DNA of 64,000 nucleotides. It comes from Sandaracinaceae bacterium. GTDB lineage: Bacteria; Myxococcota_A; Polyangia; Polyangiales; Houyiibacteriaceae. A program made the position numbers and the translations under genes. Positions within the stretch are counted from its first letter, which is position 1. Each line of letters begins with the position of its first letter. Positions 18,754 to 27,258 of the stretch are shown one piece after another. The stretch lies in assembly GCA_016706685.1 (NCBI GenBank), contig JADJJE010000001.1:186001-250000 (forward strand), in the 5' to 3' direction. Below the pieces are notes generated by a model. The model was not told where the DNA came from. It made no database searches and was given only the letters and a program-made list of their open reading frames with translations.

Positions 18754-19745
18754 TGGCCCAGCGCTTCCCCTTCAGTGGCATTCCCTCCGGCTGGTACATG
18801 GTCGGGACCAGCAGCGAGCTGCGCCCGGGCACCGTGCTCACCCGCAAGTACTTCGGCACCGAGCTGGTGCTCTACCGCACCGAGCAGGGTGTGTTCCGGG
18901 CCACGGACCCGTTCTGTCCGCACCTCGGCGCCCACCTGGGCCAGGGGTCGGTCTGCGGTGAAGAGCTGAAGTGCGCGTTCCACGGCTTCCGCTTCGACAC
19001 CGACGGCAAGTGCACGGGCACGCCCTACCCCAGCGGCCGCGCGCCGCGCAAAGCCGACCTGCGGCTCTACCCCACGCGTGAGCTGAACGGCATGCTGCTG
19101 GCGTTCTACGACGCGCTCGGCCGTGAGCCCACGTGGGAGGTCCCCGACCTCGACATGGCCAACTTCCCGGACTTCCGCTGGAACGACTTCGAGCTCAACA
19201 GTCACCCTCAGGAGACCAGCGAGAACAGCGTGGACATCGGCCACTTCGCGGTGCTGCACGACTTCATGGACGCCGCCTCCACGGGCCCGCTAGAGCTGGA
19301 CGGCCCGCTGCTGCGCTCGAAGTACACCATGAAGCGCCGGCTGGACTTCATCCCGGGCCTGCGCGAGCAGGGCGTGCGCGCCGACTTCAACGTCTTCGTG
19401 CACGGCCTCGGGTACTCGCTGGTCGTGGCGCGAGTGGAGCAGGTCAAGCTCGAGACCAAGTTCCTGATCATGTCCACGCCCATTCACGACTCGCGCATCC
19501 ACCTGCGCGTGGGCGCGACCAACTCGAGCTACCCCATCCCGGGGCTCACGCGCCTGGCGCAGGCCATCTCGCTGCACTTCCTGACGCTCGAGGTCTCGTC
19601 CGACGTGCCCATCTGGGAGGCCAAGCGCTACGAGGCCAAGCCGGCGCTGGCGCAGGGCGACGGCGAGATCGCGGCCTACCGCCGCTGGGCCGAGCAGTTC
19701 TATCCGCCGCCCAACAGCAAGGTCATGCTGCCCGTCGCGTCCTGA
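18753..19745 (+). CDS. Rieske non-heme iron oxygenase, sterol/steroid-type
   Basis: This 330-residue oxygenase component has Rieske [2Fe-2S] ligands C55-x-H57 and C74-x2-H77 (CPHLGAHLGQG and CAFHGF) and a mononuclear iron site D161-x2-H164-x4-H169 in ENSVDIGHFAVLHDF. The short length and this D-x2-H-x4-H arrangement recall the KshA, cholesterol 7-desaturase and bacterial sterol C-4 demethylase (SdmA) group. A reductase partner is not adjacent. The substrate is inferred only; a sterol-type substrate would agree with the ERG4/ERG24-like gene at 51088 and the SCP2 gene at 25351. Confidence 0.82.
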   Translation: MAQRFPFSGIPSGWYMVGTSSELRPGTVLTRKYFGTELVLYRTEQGVFRATDPFCPHLGAHLGQGSVCGEELKCAFHGFRFDTDGKCTGTPYPSGRAPRKADLRLYPTRELNGMLLAFYDALGREPTWEVPDLDMANFPDFRWNDFELNSHPQETSENSVDIGHFAVLHDFMDAASTGPLELDGPLLRSKYTMKRRLDFIPGLREQGVRADFNVFVHGLGYSLVVARVEQVKLETKFLIMSTPIHDSRIHLRVGATNSSYPIPGLTRLAQAISLHFLTLEVSSDVPIWEAKRYEAKPALAQGDGEIAAYRRWAEQFYPPPNSKVMLPVAS

Positions 19746-19763
19746 CCTGAGACGCCCGAAACG

Positions 19764-19805
19764 AACGCGAAGCCCGCTGAGCCTCTCACGCGCGCTTCGC
19801 GTTCA
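19764..19805. terminator. Inverted repeat between convergent genes
   Basis: GAACGCGAAGC at 19764-19774 is repeated in perfect inverse at 19795-19805 with a 20-base loop. One arm is inside the last codons of tsaD. There is no T tract, so it is at best a Rho-assisted or bidirectional stop signal between the converging Rieske oxygenase and tsaD transcripts. Confidence 0.35.
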
Positions 19806-20853
19806 ACGTTCCGTCGGGCCGGAAGCGCCCGCGGGCACGTGCAGGGTCCCGGGTGAATGGCTGCAAGTCGAGGCCATCGCGCTCGCCACGCAGAAGGCGG
19901 CAAGCGCCCGCATAGGCGATCATGGCGGCGTTGTCCGTGCACGAGGCGAGCTCGGGGATGTGCACCGTGACCCCCGCCGCGGCGCCCAGCTGCTGTGCGC
20001 GCGCCCGCAGGCCGCGGTTGGCGGCCACGCCCCCGCCCAGCACCAGGTGGCGCACCCCCTCGGCCTCGCAGGCGAAGAGGCTCTTGCGCACCAGCGTCTC
20101 CACCACCACGTGCTGGAACGACGCGCACAGGTCCGCGAGGGCCTGGCCCTCCGGCACACCGTCGCGCTCCACGCTGCGTGCGATGGCCGTCTTGAGGCCC
20201 GAGAAGCTGAACTCGAGCGAACTGCGCTGCGCCATGGGCATGGGCAGCGGGACGGCGTGCGGGTCTCCGGTCGCCGCGAGCCGGTCCACCAGGGGCCCCC
20301 CGGGATAGCCCAGGCCCAAGAGCTTCGCGCACTTGTCGAAGGCCTCGCCGGCCGCGTCGTCGCGCGTCTGGCCGAGCAGCGTGGTGTCCATGGGCGCGTC
20401 CACGCGGTAGAGCGCCGTGTGCCCACCGCTGGCCAAGAGGGCCACGAAGGGGAACGGGGGCGCTTCGGGGTGCGGGCCGTGGCCGCGCCGCAGGTACACC
20501 GCCAGCAAGTGCCCATCCAGGTGGTTCACGCCCACGAAGGGCTTCTGCGTGTCGAAGGCCAGCGCCTTGGCGAGCTGGATGCCCACCAACAGCGCCCCCG
20601 AGAGGCCGGGCCCGTGCGTGACCGCGATGCCGTCGACGCTCTCGAGCCCGCCGGGCAGCGCCGCGAGCGCCTGCTGCACCACGGGCACGATGCTCTGCAG
20701 GTGCGCGCGCGAGGCCAGCTCGGGCACCACGCCGCCGTAGGGCGCGTGCAGGCGGATCTGGCTGGCCACCACGTCGGACAGCACCGTTCCGTCGTCACGC
20801 ACCAGCGCCGCGGCGGTCTCGTCGCAGGAGCTCTCGATGCCGAGGACGATCAC
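19786..20853 (-). CDS. tsaD: tRNA N6-adenosine threonylcarbamoyltransferase
   Basis: This 355-residue protein (TsaD/Gcp/Kae1) transfers the threonylcarbamoyl group to A37 of ANN-decoding tRNAs with TsaB and TsaE. It starts with the family signature MIVLGIESSCDETAAALV and carries the metal-binding HLDGHLLAVYL, the ATPase-type VALLASGGHTALY and the C-terminal VLGGGVAANRGLR and TDNAAMIAYAG motifs. The length is normal. Its ATG overlaps the stop of the upstream lipoprotein gene by 4 bases. Confidence 0.97.
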   Translation of the reverse strand: MIVLGIESSCDETAAALVRDDGTVLSDVVASQIRLHAPYGGVVPELASRAHLQSIVPVVQQALAALPGGLESVDGIAVTHGPGLSGALLVGIQLAKALAFDTQKPFVGVNHLDGHLLAVYLRRGHGPHPEAPPFPFVALLASGGHTALYRVDAPMDTTLLGQTRDDAAGEAFDKCAKLLGLGYPGGPLVDRLAATGDPHAVPLPMPMAQRSSLEFSFSGLKTAIARSVERDGVPEGQALADLCASFQHVVVETLVRKSLFACEAEGVRHLVLGGGVAANRGLRARAQQLGAAAGVTVHIPELASCTDNAAMIAYAGACRLLRGERDGLDLQPFTRDPARARGRFRPDGTLNAKRA

Positions 20854-21467
20854 AGGTCCTCGCGGTCCAGCGAGAACACCCCGAAGTAGTCGCAGCCCCC
20901 CGCGTTGATCTGGTCGCAGTCGGCCGGGTCCGGGTCACAGGCGTTCTGCCCGGAGCCAGCGAGGATGCGCACCTCGATGCGCTCGGAGCGGAGCAGGGAC
21001 ACGAACGCCAGCACGTCACGCCCCGCCAGCGGGCCGCTCACCGGCGAGAGGGCGAAGATGTAGTTCTTGGCGCGCGCGCCGCCCGGGATCTCGAGCAGCG
21101 AGAGCTGGTCGTGCAGCAGCGGCTCGATGGCCATCAGCGGGACGTCCGTGAACGTGGGGCCGCAGCGCTCGCCCGAGCTGGTGACCGAGCCCGCCACGCC
21201 CTGCACGTTGTCCGGATCGAAGCGCAGGCGCAGTACCGTATCGCCGCCGAAGCCACGGCGGATGAACGAGCAGCGCGCGCGGTCGGCGCAGTCGTCGGCG
21301 TCGGCGCCGAACACCCGCCCGGCGTACTCGGTCTCATCCGTGGTCGCGAACTCGTCGAGCTCCACGCAGCTGAGCGTGAGCAGCCCCAGCACGCAGCTGA
21401 GCGCCACGCGCCACGCGCGCTGCACGGGGAAGTGTTCGGGTCGGGTCAGGGCCGGCACAGCCCGCAT
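20850..21467 (-). CDS. Lipoprotein of unknown function upstream of tsaD
   Basis: This 205-residue protein has a long signal region ending in the lipobox LTLSC (Cys about residue 34). The mature part contains several cysteines (DDCADRARCSF, NACDPDPADCDQINAGGCDYF) and beta-rich stretches but no family that I recognise. It is translationally coupled to tsaD through an ATGA overlap, although a functional link is not obvious. An ATG nearer the hydrophobic core is not present, so the long N-terminus is kept. Confidence 0.65.
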   Translation of the reverse strand: MRAVPALTRPEHFPVQRAWRVALSCVLGLLTLSCVELDEFATTDETEYAGRVFGADADDCADRARCSFIRRGFGGDTVLRLRFDPDNVQGVAGSVTSSGERCGPTFTDVPLMAIEPLLHDQLSLLEIPGGARAKNYIFALSPVSGPLAGRDVLAFVSLLRSERIEVRILAGSGQNACDPDPADCDQINAGGCDYFGVFSLDREDL

Positions 21468-21479
21468 GATAGCAGAGTG

Positions 21480-24400
21480 TCAGAGCGACGCGGCGAACCC
21501 GGCGTACCGATAGACACCCTCGGCGTCCCCGGCTTCGGCAGCCAAGCGGCCTGCCGCCCGAAAGCGCGAAGCGGCCGTGTGCGCATCACCACGCTTGGAC
21601 TCGAGCGTGCCCAGCACGCCCAGGGCACGGGCCGCCAGCGCGCTGAGGCCCGCCTCACGCGACAGCTGCTCTGCCTCGGTCAGCGCCAGGATGGCCTCGG
21701 CCATCTGATCGTTCTCGGCGAGCGCCTCGCCCAGCTCGATCTTGGCGCGCAGCAGCATGGCGGGTGCCGCCTTGGACTCCCGGTAGAGCTCCACGGCGCG
21801 CCGGAACGCGATGACCGCGTGGGTGGCGTTGCCGTCCGTGCGGCGAATGCGCCCGATGGTGAGCTGCACCTCGGACTCTACCTCGGGGTTGACGCCCGCC
21901 ACGCGCTCGAGCGCCAGGCCGCAGTGCCGCATGGCGTCGCGCGAGCGCTCTCGCCGCAGCGACACGCGCGCCAGGTCCACCAGCATGCGCACGTGCTCGG
22001 GGCTGCTGGGCGCCACCAGGTCGAGCGCCTCACGCAACACGCCGTCGGCGCCGGACAGGTCGCCCACGTGCTCGAGCGCGCGGCCCAGCTTGCGGCTGAA
22101 CGTCACCAGCGCGGCGTCCATCATCATGTCGCCGGTCTCGAGCACCTCGCGGCGCGCCACCTCGAGCGCGCGGCGATAGCCGAGCACGGCGCCCACACCG
22201 TCCCCGCGCGACAGCGACGCGTCGCCCATGCGCTCCAGCACCATGAGCGCCATCATGGCCTCGCCGGTGCGGTAGGCGTGCTCCGCCAGCACCTCGGTGG
22301 GACTGCCCGCCGTCTGGCGCATGCGCAGCGCGGCGCGGTGCAGCTCGCGGCGCGCCTCGGCCGGGATGAACGCCTCGGCCAGGTCGCGCAGGAAGACGTG
22401 CGGGAAGCGCACCAGCTCGCCGTCCTGCACCAGCAAGCCGGCGTGCACCAGCTCGCCCACACCTTCGTGATGCGCCGGCTCCGTGATGCCCTGCAGCTCG
22501 CTGACCAGCGACTCGGTGCCGAGCACCGCCGCCGCTTGGAGCATGCGACGCGCCGACGCGCCCACGCGGTCGAAGCGCAAACCCACCGCGTCCGCCAGGC
22601 GTGGCGGGAGGGTCTCTTCGTTCTTGTTTCCGCCGAGCGCGAGGATCTGCTCGAGGTAGAGCGGCAGCATGCGCTTGGCGAGCACGCCCTCCGACGTGCG
22701 CGCCATGCTCACGAGAGTGGGCGCCGTGGGGGACGTCTTGCCCGCCAGGAAGAGGCCCGTCTCCTCCACGCTCAAGCCGCGCAACACCATGGGCTCGGGG
22801 TCGCCGAAGCGCTCACGCCCGATGGTGACCAGCAGCGAGGACACGCCCTCGAGCGCCGTGGGCAGCGCCGACGCGCAGAGCTGCGTGAGGCCGTCACAAC
22901 GCTGAAGGTCGTCCAGCACGATCATGGCGCGACGTGCGTCGTTGCGCGACATGGAGAGCACCAGCGCGGCCGCCACCGCTGCCGCCGCAGCACCACTCCG
23001 GCCCGCGTTGTCCGCGCCCTCGAGGCCCTTGGGCTCCAGCACGTCGTCGATGCCCGCTTGCGCCAGGGCGTCGAAGCCGTTGCCCTCGGTGGCCAGCTCG
23101 CGGAAGCGCTCGCGCGGGACCCCCAGGAGCGTGGCCAGCAGTGCGGTGACCGCGTGATAGGGGACGGGCGCGCCGCTCGGGTGGGGGCCGCCGGTGGCGA
23201 TGACCACGTCACCCCGCTCCGACAACACGCGCGCGGCCTCTTGGACCAGGCGCGACTTGCCCACGCCGGGCTCGCCGTCGATGCGCAGCCACAGCGTGCG
23301 TCCCGTGGCGCGGTCGCAGGTCTCGACGAGGCGAGCCAGCTCGGCAGCTCGCCCCACGAGCGGGCGTTGGTCCAGCAGCACCGGGTACACCGAGCGGCGC
23401 GAGGTGCGCGCGGGCGTGGCCGGTGGCGGCCCCAGCTGGCTCGGCAAGCGCGCGCCACAAGCCCCACAGAAGCGCATGCCCGCGGGGTTGAGCTCGCCGC
23501 AGCCAGCGCAACGGGTGGAGCCCTTGCTGCTCTTGAGGCCCTCCATGGCCGCGCGCAGGGCCTCTTGCATGGCCACCGCATCGGCGAAGCGGTCGTCGGG
23601 GTCCTTCTCGAGAGCGCGCAGCACGATCTCCGCGAGTGAGTCCGGGATGCCACGATGCGGCACGACGGTGCGCGGGTCGGGCACCGGGTCGTTGAGGTGA
23701 CGCAGCACCACCTTGGTCGGGGTGTCGTCCACGAACGGCAGCTGATCGCAGAGCAGCTCGAACAGCATGACGCCCAGGCTGTAGAGGTCGCCGCGACCGT
23801 CCACCGGATCGCCGCGGCCCTGCTCCGGGGACATGTAGTCGGGCGTGCCGCACACCAAGCCCGGACGTGTGATGGACGTCTCGCCGCCCACGATGGTGGC
23901 GAGGCCGAAGTCCACGACCTTGACCAGGTCGCTCCCCGAGCGCGTGCGCGTCAGGATGATGTTCTCGGGCTTGAGGTCCCGGTGCACGATGCCCAGCTGA
24001 TGGGCTTCACCGAGCGCATCCAGCACGGCAATGAGGATGTTGCACACGCGCTTGAAGGGCAGCGGCCCCTCTTCGTGCATGACGAGCGACAGGTCACGCC
24101 CCGTCAGGTGCTCCATCGCCAGGTACAGGATGCCGTCCTCGGTGCGTCCGAAGTCGATGATGCTCACGCTGTTCGGGTGGTTCAGGCGGCTGGCCGCGCG
24201 CGCCTCCTGATAGAAGCGCGCAACGGTCTGGTCGTCCCCCAGCAGGTGAGGGTGGATGACCTTGATGGCGACGGTGCGGCCGAGCGTGCCTTGCTCGGCG
24301 CGGTACACGCGGCCCATGCCGCCCACGCCCACGATTTCCTGGAGCGTGTACGAGCCACCGACCGTGCGCCCGATCAACGGGTCGGACGAACCGGACGAGC

Positions 24401-24485
24401 CCTCCTCGGGCAGGCGTGCGCCGCACACCGCGCAGAAGCGATCGGATTCATCGGCGGCTGTTCCGCAGTGCTGGCAGACGCGCAC
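21480..24485 (-). CDS. Ser/Thr protein kinase fused to AAA-type ATPase and TPR region, with two zinc ribbons
   Basis: This 1001-residue cytoplasmic protein has an N-terminal zinc ribbon (CQHCG, CAVCGARLP) and a Hanks-type kinase at about residues 40-305 (AIKVIH lysine, HRDLKPEN catalytic loop, DFGLA metal loop). A second zinc ribbon follows (CAGCGELNP, CGACGARLP), then an AAA/STAND-type ATPase (Walker A GEPGVGKSRL, Walker B-like MIVLDDLQ) and a C-terminal helical region of TPR-like repeats. GTG at 24485 directly precedes the zinc ribbon (VRVCQHCG); no clear ribosome-binding site is visible. It is divergent from a membrane-protein gene. Kinase residues look intact. Confidence 0.88.
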   Translation of the reverse strand: MRVCQHCGTAADESDRFCAVCGARLPEEGSSGSSDPLIGRTVGGSYTLQEIVGVGGMGRVYRAEQGTLGRTVAIKVIHPHLLGDDQTVARFYQEARAASRLNHPNSVSIIDFGRTEDGILYLAMEHLTGRDLSLVMHEEGPLPFKRVCNILIAVLDALGEAHQLGIVHRDLKPENIILTRTRSGSDLVKVVDFGLATIVGGETSITRPGLVCGTPDYMSPEQGRGDPVDGRGDLYSLGVMLFELLCDQLPFVDDTPTKVVLRHLNDPVPDPRTVVPHRGIPDSLAEIVLRALEKDPDDRFADAVAMQEALRAAMEGLKSSKGSTRCAGCGELNPAGMRFCGACGARLPSQLGPPPATPARTSRRSVYPVLLDQRPLVGRAAELARLVETCDRATGRTLWLRIDGEPGVGKSRLVQEAARVLSERGDVVIATGGPHPSGAPVPYHAVTALLATLLGVPRERFRELATEGNGFDALAQAGIDDVLEPKGLEGADNAGRSGAAAAAVAAALVLSMSRNDARRAMIVLDDLQRCDGLTQLCASALPTALEGVSSLLVTIGRERFGDPEPMVLRGLSVEETGLFLAGKTSPTAPTLVSMARTSEGVLAKRMLPLYLEQILALGGNKNEETLPPRLADAVGLRFDRVGASARRMLQAAAVLGTESLVSELQGITEPAHHEGVGELVHAGLLVQDGELVRFPHVFLRDLAEAFIPAEARRELHRAALRMRQTAGSPTEVLAEHAYRTGEAMMALMVLERMGDASLSRGDGVGAVLGYRRALEVARREVLETGDMMMDAALVTFSRKLGRALEHVGDLSGADGVLREALDLVAPSSPEHVRMLVDLARVSLRRERSRDAMRHCGLALERVAGVNPEVESEVQLTIGRIRRTDGNATHAVIAFRRAVELYRESKAAPAMLLRAKIELGEALAENDQMAEAILALTEAEQLSREAGLSALAARALGVLGTLESKRGDAHTAASRFRAAGRLAAEAGDAEGVYRYAGFAASL

Positions 24486-24531
24486 CTGCGGAGGATATAG
24501 GATGCGAGGCGAACCACAAACAATGATGTGA

Positions 24532-25299
24532 ATGACCTCACCGCAGTTCTCCAGCCCTGACGCACACTCGCCGCCGGCTCCCGGCTCGGCGCCGCCCGAA
24601 TCGACAGGGCTGCGCGCCACCGTGATCGCCGCAGGGTCGGGGTTCGCGCTGGCGGCCACCCTGCCCGGCGCGCTTACGAGCGGACTGTCGGTCTCGCTCG
24701 TGCCGGCATTCCTGGCCCCGTGGCTGATGCTGCTCGGCCTCACGCTCCCGCGCACAGGGCTCTCGCAGGGGGTGCTGCTGGTGGTGGCGCCGCTGCTGGT
24801 GGTCCTGTCGCTGGCCTGGCCGGGGGTCGGGGCCCCCTCGGCGCCCGCCATGGTCATGGTCGCCGCCGCCTGGCTGGTCTACGTGGCCCTCGCGCTGCGC
24901 CTCCTGCGACCCGCGCCGAGCTGGGACGTCACGCACCACCCCGTGGTGGACACGCTTCCGCGGGAGCGCGCCCGTCAGCGCGTCGCGCGCCGTGTCTATT
25001 GGGCCACGCTGGCGCTGGGCGCGGGGCTGCTGGCGCTAGTCACACCGCTGCTGGGGAGCGACGCCACCTACCGGGAGGCGTGGGGCGAAGCGGCCGGCGC
25101 AGCCCGTGTGCTGGTGGCCGTGGTGGGCGGGTCCGTGTCGGTGGTGGCCATCGCCGCCATCGTGGCTCCCGGCCTTCGGCAGAAGACCGCAGACAGCACG
25201 CTCACGGTGCGCCGCACGTTGGTTCGAGCGCTGCTGTACGTGCTGGCGGCGGCCGCTTTCGCGGGGATCGCCTGGGCCATGACGCGCACGCGCGGATAG
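24532..25299 (+). CDS. Polytopic membrane protein of unknown function
   Basis: This 255-residue protein has a Ser/Pro-rich N-terminal 25 residues and then about six hydrophobic helices, in two groups separated by a charged cytoplasmic loop (VVDTLPRERARQRVARR). No catalytic or transport motif is recognised. It is divergent from the large kinase gene with 46 bases between starts, so the two probably share a promoter region. Confidence 0.6.
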   Translation: MTSPQFSSPDAHSPPAPGSAPPESTGLRATVIAAGSGFALAATLPGALTSGLSVSLVPAFLAPWLMLLGLTLPRTGLSQGVLLVVAPLLVVLSLAWPGVGAPSAPAMVMVAAAWLVYVALALRLLRPAPSWDVTHHPVVDTLPRERARQRVARRVYWATLALGAGLLALVTPLLGSDATYREAWGEAAGAARVLVAVVGGSVSVVAIAAIVAPGLRQKTADSTLTVRRTLVRALLYVLAAAAFAGIAWAMTRTRG

Positions 25300-25350
25300 A
25301 CGGGGCAGCGGGGCGGGCAGCCGTGGCCACCCTACCCCGTGCCCGGGGCA

Positions 25351-25689
25351 TCACTGCGCCAGCTTCATCAGCTTGGGCAGGTTCATGGCGAGGTTGAGGT
25401 CACCATCGATGGTGATCTTGCCGCCCATGAACGCCGCCATCGGGTCCAGCGAGCCGTCCAGCATGGAGAGCCAGTCGTCGCTGCTGACGGAGATCTTGGC
25501 GCCGGCGTTGGCGTTCGGCTCGCGGCTCAGGAAGTCCGAGGTCTTGCCGGACGTGAGGTCGAGGACGTAGACGCCCTCTTCCGCGCCGCTGATGTTGAAC
25601 TGGAAGATGGCGTCGGACTCGGTGGCCGCGCCGGGGTTGGCTTCGGCAGCCGCGCTGACCTTCGCGAAGAATTCATTCACTGTCGTCAT
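25351..25689 (-). CDS. SCP2 sterol-binding domain protein
   Basis: This 112-residue single-domain protein of the SCP2 family binds or transfers hydrophobic acyl or sterol ligands. The central SREPNANAGAKISVSSDDWLSMLDG and the C-terminal PMAAFMGGKITIDGDLNLAMNLPKL match the SCP2 fold. ATG at 25689 is preceded by AGGAG 6 bases upstream, which decides against an ATG 51 bases earlier. It is divergent from the FAD oxidoreductase gene, with a perfect palindrome in between. Confidence 0.9.
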   Translation of the reverse strand: MTTVNEFFAKVSAAAEANPGAATESDAIFQFNISGAEEGVYVLDLTSGKTSDFLSREPNANAGAKISVSSDDWLSMLDGSLDPMAAFMGGKITIDGDLNLAMNLPKLMKLAQ

Positions 25690-25813
25690 GGGGCACTCCT
25701 CAGTCGGTACTTTGGGACTGTTGGGGAAGGGGGACGCCACGACGCTCCCTCATGGGATTGTGGCGCGGCGCTGAGTGTGTAACTGATCTCGGGCGGGAGC
25801 GCCGCACAAAAAG

Positions 25814-25827
25814 TGAATGGCCATTCA
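25814..25827. promoter_or_regulatory. Perfect palindromic operator TGAATGGCCATTCA
   Basis: This 14-base perfect palindrome lies between the SCP2 gene and the divergent FAD oxidoreductase gene; an extra half-site-like TTCTGAAT overlaps its right end. TGAATG-N2-CATTCA is the kind of site bound by several TetR-family fatty-acid regulators. No TetR gene is adjacent, so the regulator is probably encoded elsewhere. Confidence 0.6.
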
Positions 25828-25875
25828 TTCTGAATCGAGGCTAACGGCCGGGCCCAGAGGGCATACGATGACGCC

Positions 25876-27255
25876 ATGCACGTGGTGATCATCGGCAACG
25901 GCGTGGCCGGCATGGAGGCGGCGCTCACGGTGCGGGCCGAGGCGCCCGACGCCCGCATCACGCTCGTGTCCGAGGAGTCCGACCACTTCTTCTCCCGCAC
26001 CGCGCTCATGTGGGTGCACTCGGGGCAGCTGAGTCACCGCGACATCGAGCCGCTCGAGCGCGATGCCTACGTGCGGCATCGCTTCACCCGCGTGCGGGCC
26101 CGGGCCACGGGCGTGGACGCTGCCGCGAAGCGCGTGCAGCTGGGTGACGGCAGCGCGCTCGCCTACGACCGGCTGTTGATCGCGTGCGGCTCTCGCCCGC
26201 GGAAGGGCCCCTGGCCGGGCAGCGACCTGCGCGGCGTCGGGCACTTCGTCACGCTGCAAGACCTCGAGTGGTACGAGCGGGAGCTGCACGGCGGGTCCAG
26301 CCACGCAGGCAGGCCCGAGCGGCCGGATCACCACGTGGCCCACAGCCGGCCGGAGTCGCCCTACTTGCCGCGCGAGAGCGCCGCCGCGAAGCGGGGCTCA
26401 CTGTCCACGCGGCCTGCCATCATCGGCGGCGGGCTGATCGGCATCGAGGCCGTGGAGGTGGCGCACGCCAAGGGGTTACACCCGCACTTCTTCATCCGCG
26501 ACGAGTGGTTCTGGCCCATGGCGGTGAACGCGGCGGAGGCCGCTTGGATCACGGAGCGCATGCGCGCGCACGGCGTCCAAGTGCACCTGCAGCACGAGGT
26601 GGAGCGGCTCGAGGCCGACGCGCAGGGCAACGTGGCGCGCGTGGTCACCAAGCAGGGCGCGTTCGACGTGGACTGCGCCGTCATCGCCATCGGCGTGGTG
26701 CCGAACACCGAGTGGTTGCTGGGCTCGGGCATCACGCTCGACGACGGCGGGGGCGTGGTGGTGGACGACCAGCAGCGCACCAACCTGCCGAACATCTTCG
26801 CGGCCGGGGACTGCGCCTCGGTGCGCTGGCGTGACGGCGCGCAGCGGCCCGAGCAGCTCTGGTACACGGGGCGCGATCAGGGGCGCGTCGCGGCCCGGGC
26901 GCTGTTGGGTCAGACTGGCGAGGCCGCTCGGTATCGGCGCCCCACCTGGTACAACAGCGCGAAGCTCATGGACATCGAGTACACCACGGCGGGGCTCGTG
27001 AACACGAAGCAGCCCGGTGAGCGCGAGTGGTACTTCGAGGAGCGCGCTGCCGTGCGCAGCACCACGCGCATCGTGCACACGGACGCGGGGGTCATCGGCT
27101 TCAACCTGCTGGGGCGGCGCTGGGACCACACCGTGCTCATGGGCTTCATCGACGCGCAGCGCTCGCTCGCGTACGCGCTGGACCACCTGCACGAGGCCGC
27201 CTTCGACACGGAGCTCGTGCCGAAGCTCAGCTTCCCGCACGAAGGGAGCCGCTGA
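25876..27255 (+). CDS. FAD/NAD(P)-dependent pyridine nucleotide-disulfide-type oxidoreductase
   Basis: This 459-residue flavoprotein has an N-terminal FAD motif (VVIIGNGVAGMEAA), a second dinucleotide motif (AIIGGGLIGIEAV, about residue 180) and the C-terminal FAD-contacting NIFAAGDCASV. It lacks the CxxxxC redox disulfide of classical reductases, so it resembles ferredoxin- or rubredoxin-reductase and nitrite-reductase-type subunits. An insert of about 30 residues rich in His, Pro and Arg sits before the second motif. It is followed after 3 bases by a membrane ferredoxin gene, which suggests an electron-transfer pair. Confidence 0.82.
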   Translation: MHVVIIGNGVAGMEAALTVRAEAPDARITLVSEESDHFFSRTALMWVHSGQLSHRDIEPLERDAYVRHRFTRVRARATGVDAAAKRVQLGDGSALAYDRLLIACGSRPRKGPWPGSDLRGVGHFVTLQDLEWYERELHGGSSHAGRPERPDHHVAHSRPESPYLPRESAAAKRGSLSTRPAIIGGGLIGIEAVEVAHAKGLHPHFFIRDEWFWPMAVNAAEAAWITERMRAHGVQVHLQHEVERLEADAQGNVARVVTKQGAFDVDCAVIAIGVVPNTEWLLGSGITLDDGGGVVVDDQQRTNLPNIFAAGDCASVRWRDGAQRPEQLWYTGRDQGRVAARALLGQTGEAARYRRPTWYNSAKLMDIEYTTAGLVNTKQPGEREWYFEERAAVRSTTRIVHTDAGVIGFNLLGRRWDHTVLMGFIDAQRSLAYALDHLHEAAFDTELVPKLSFPHEGSR

Positions 27256-27258
27256 GCC

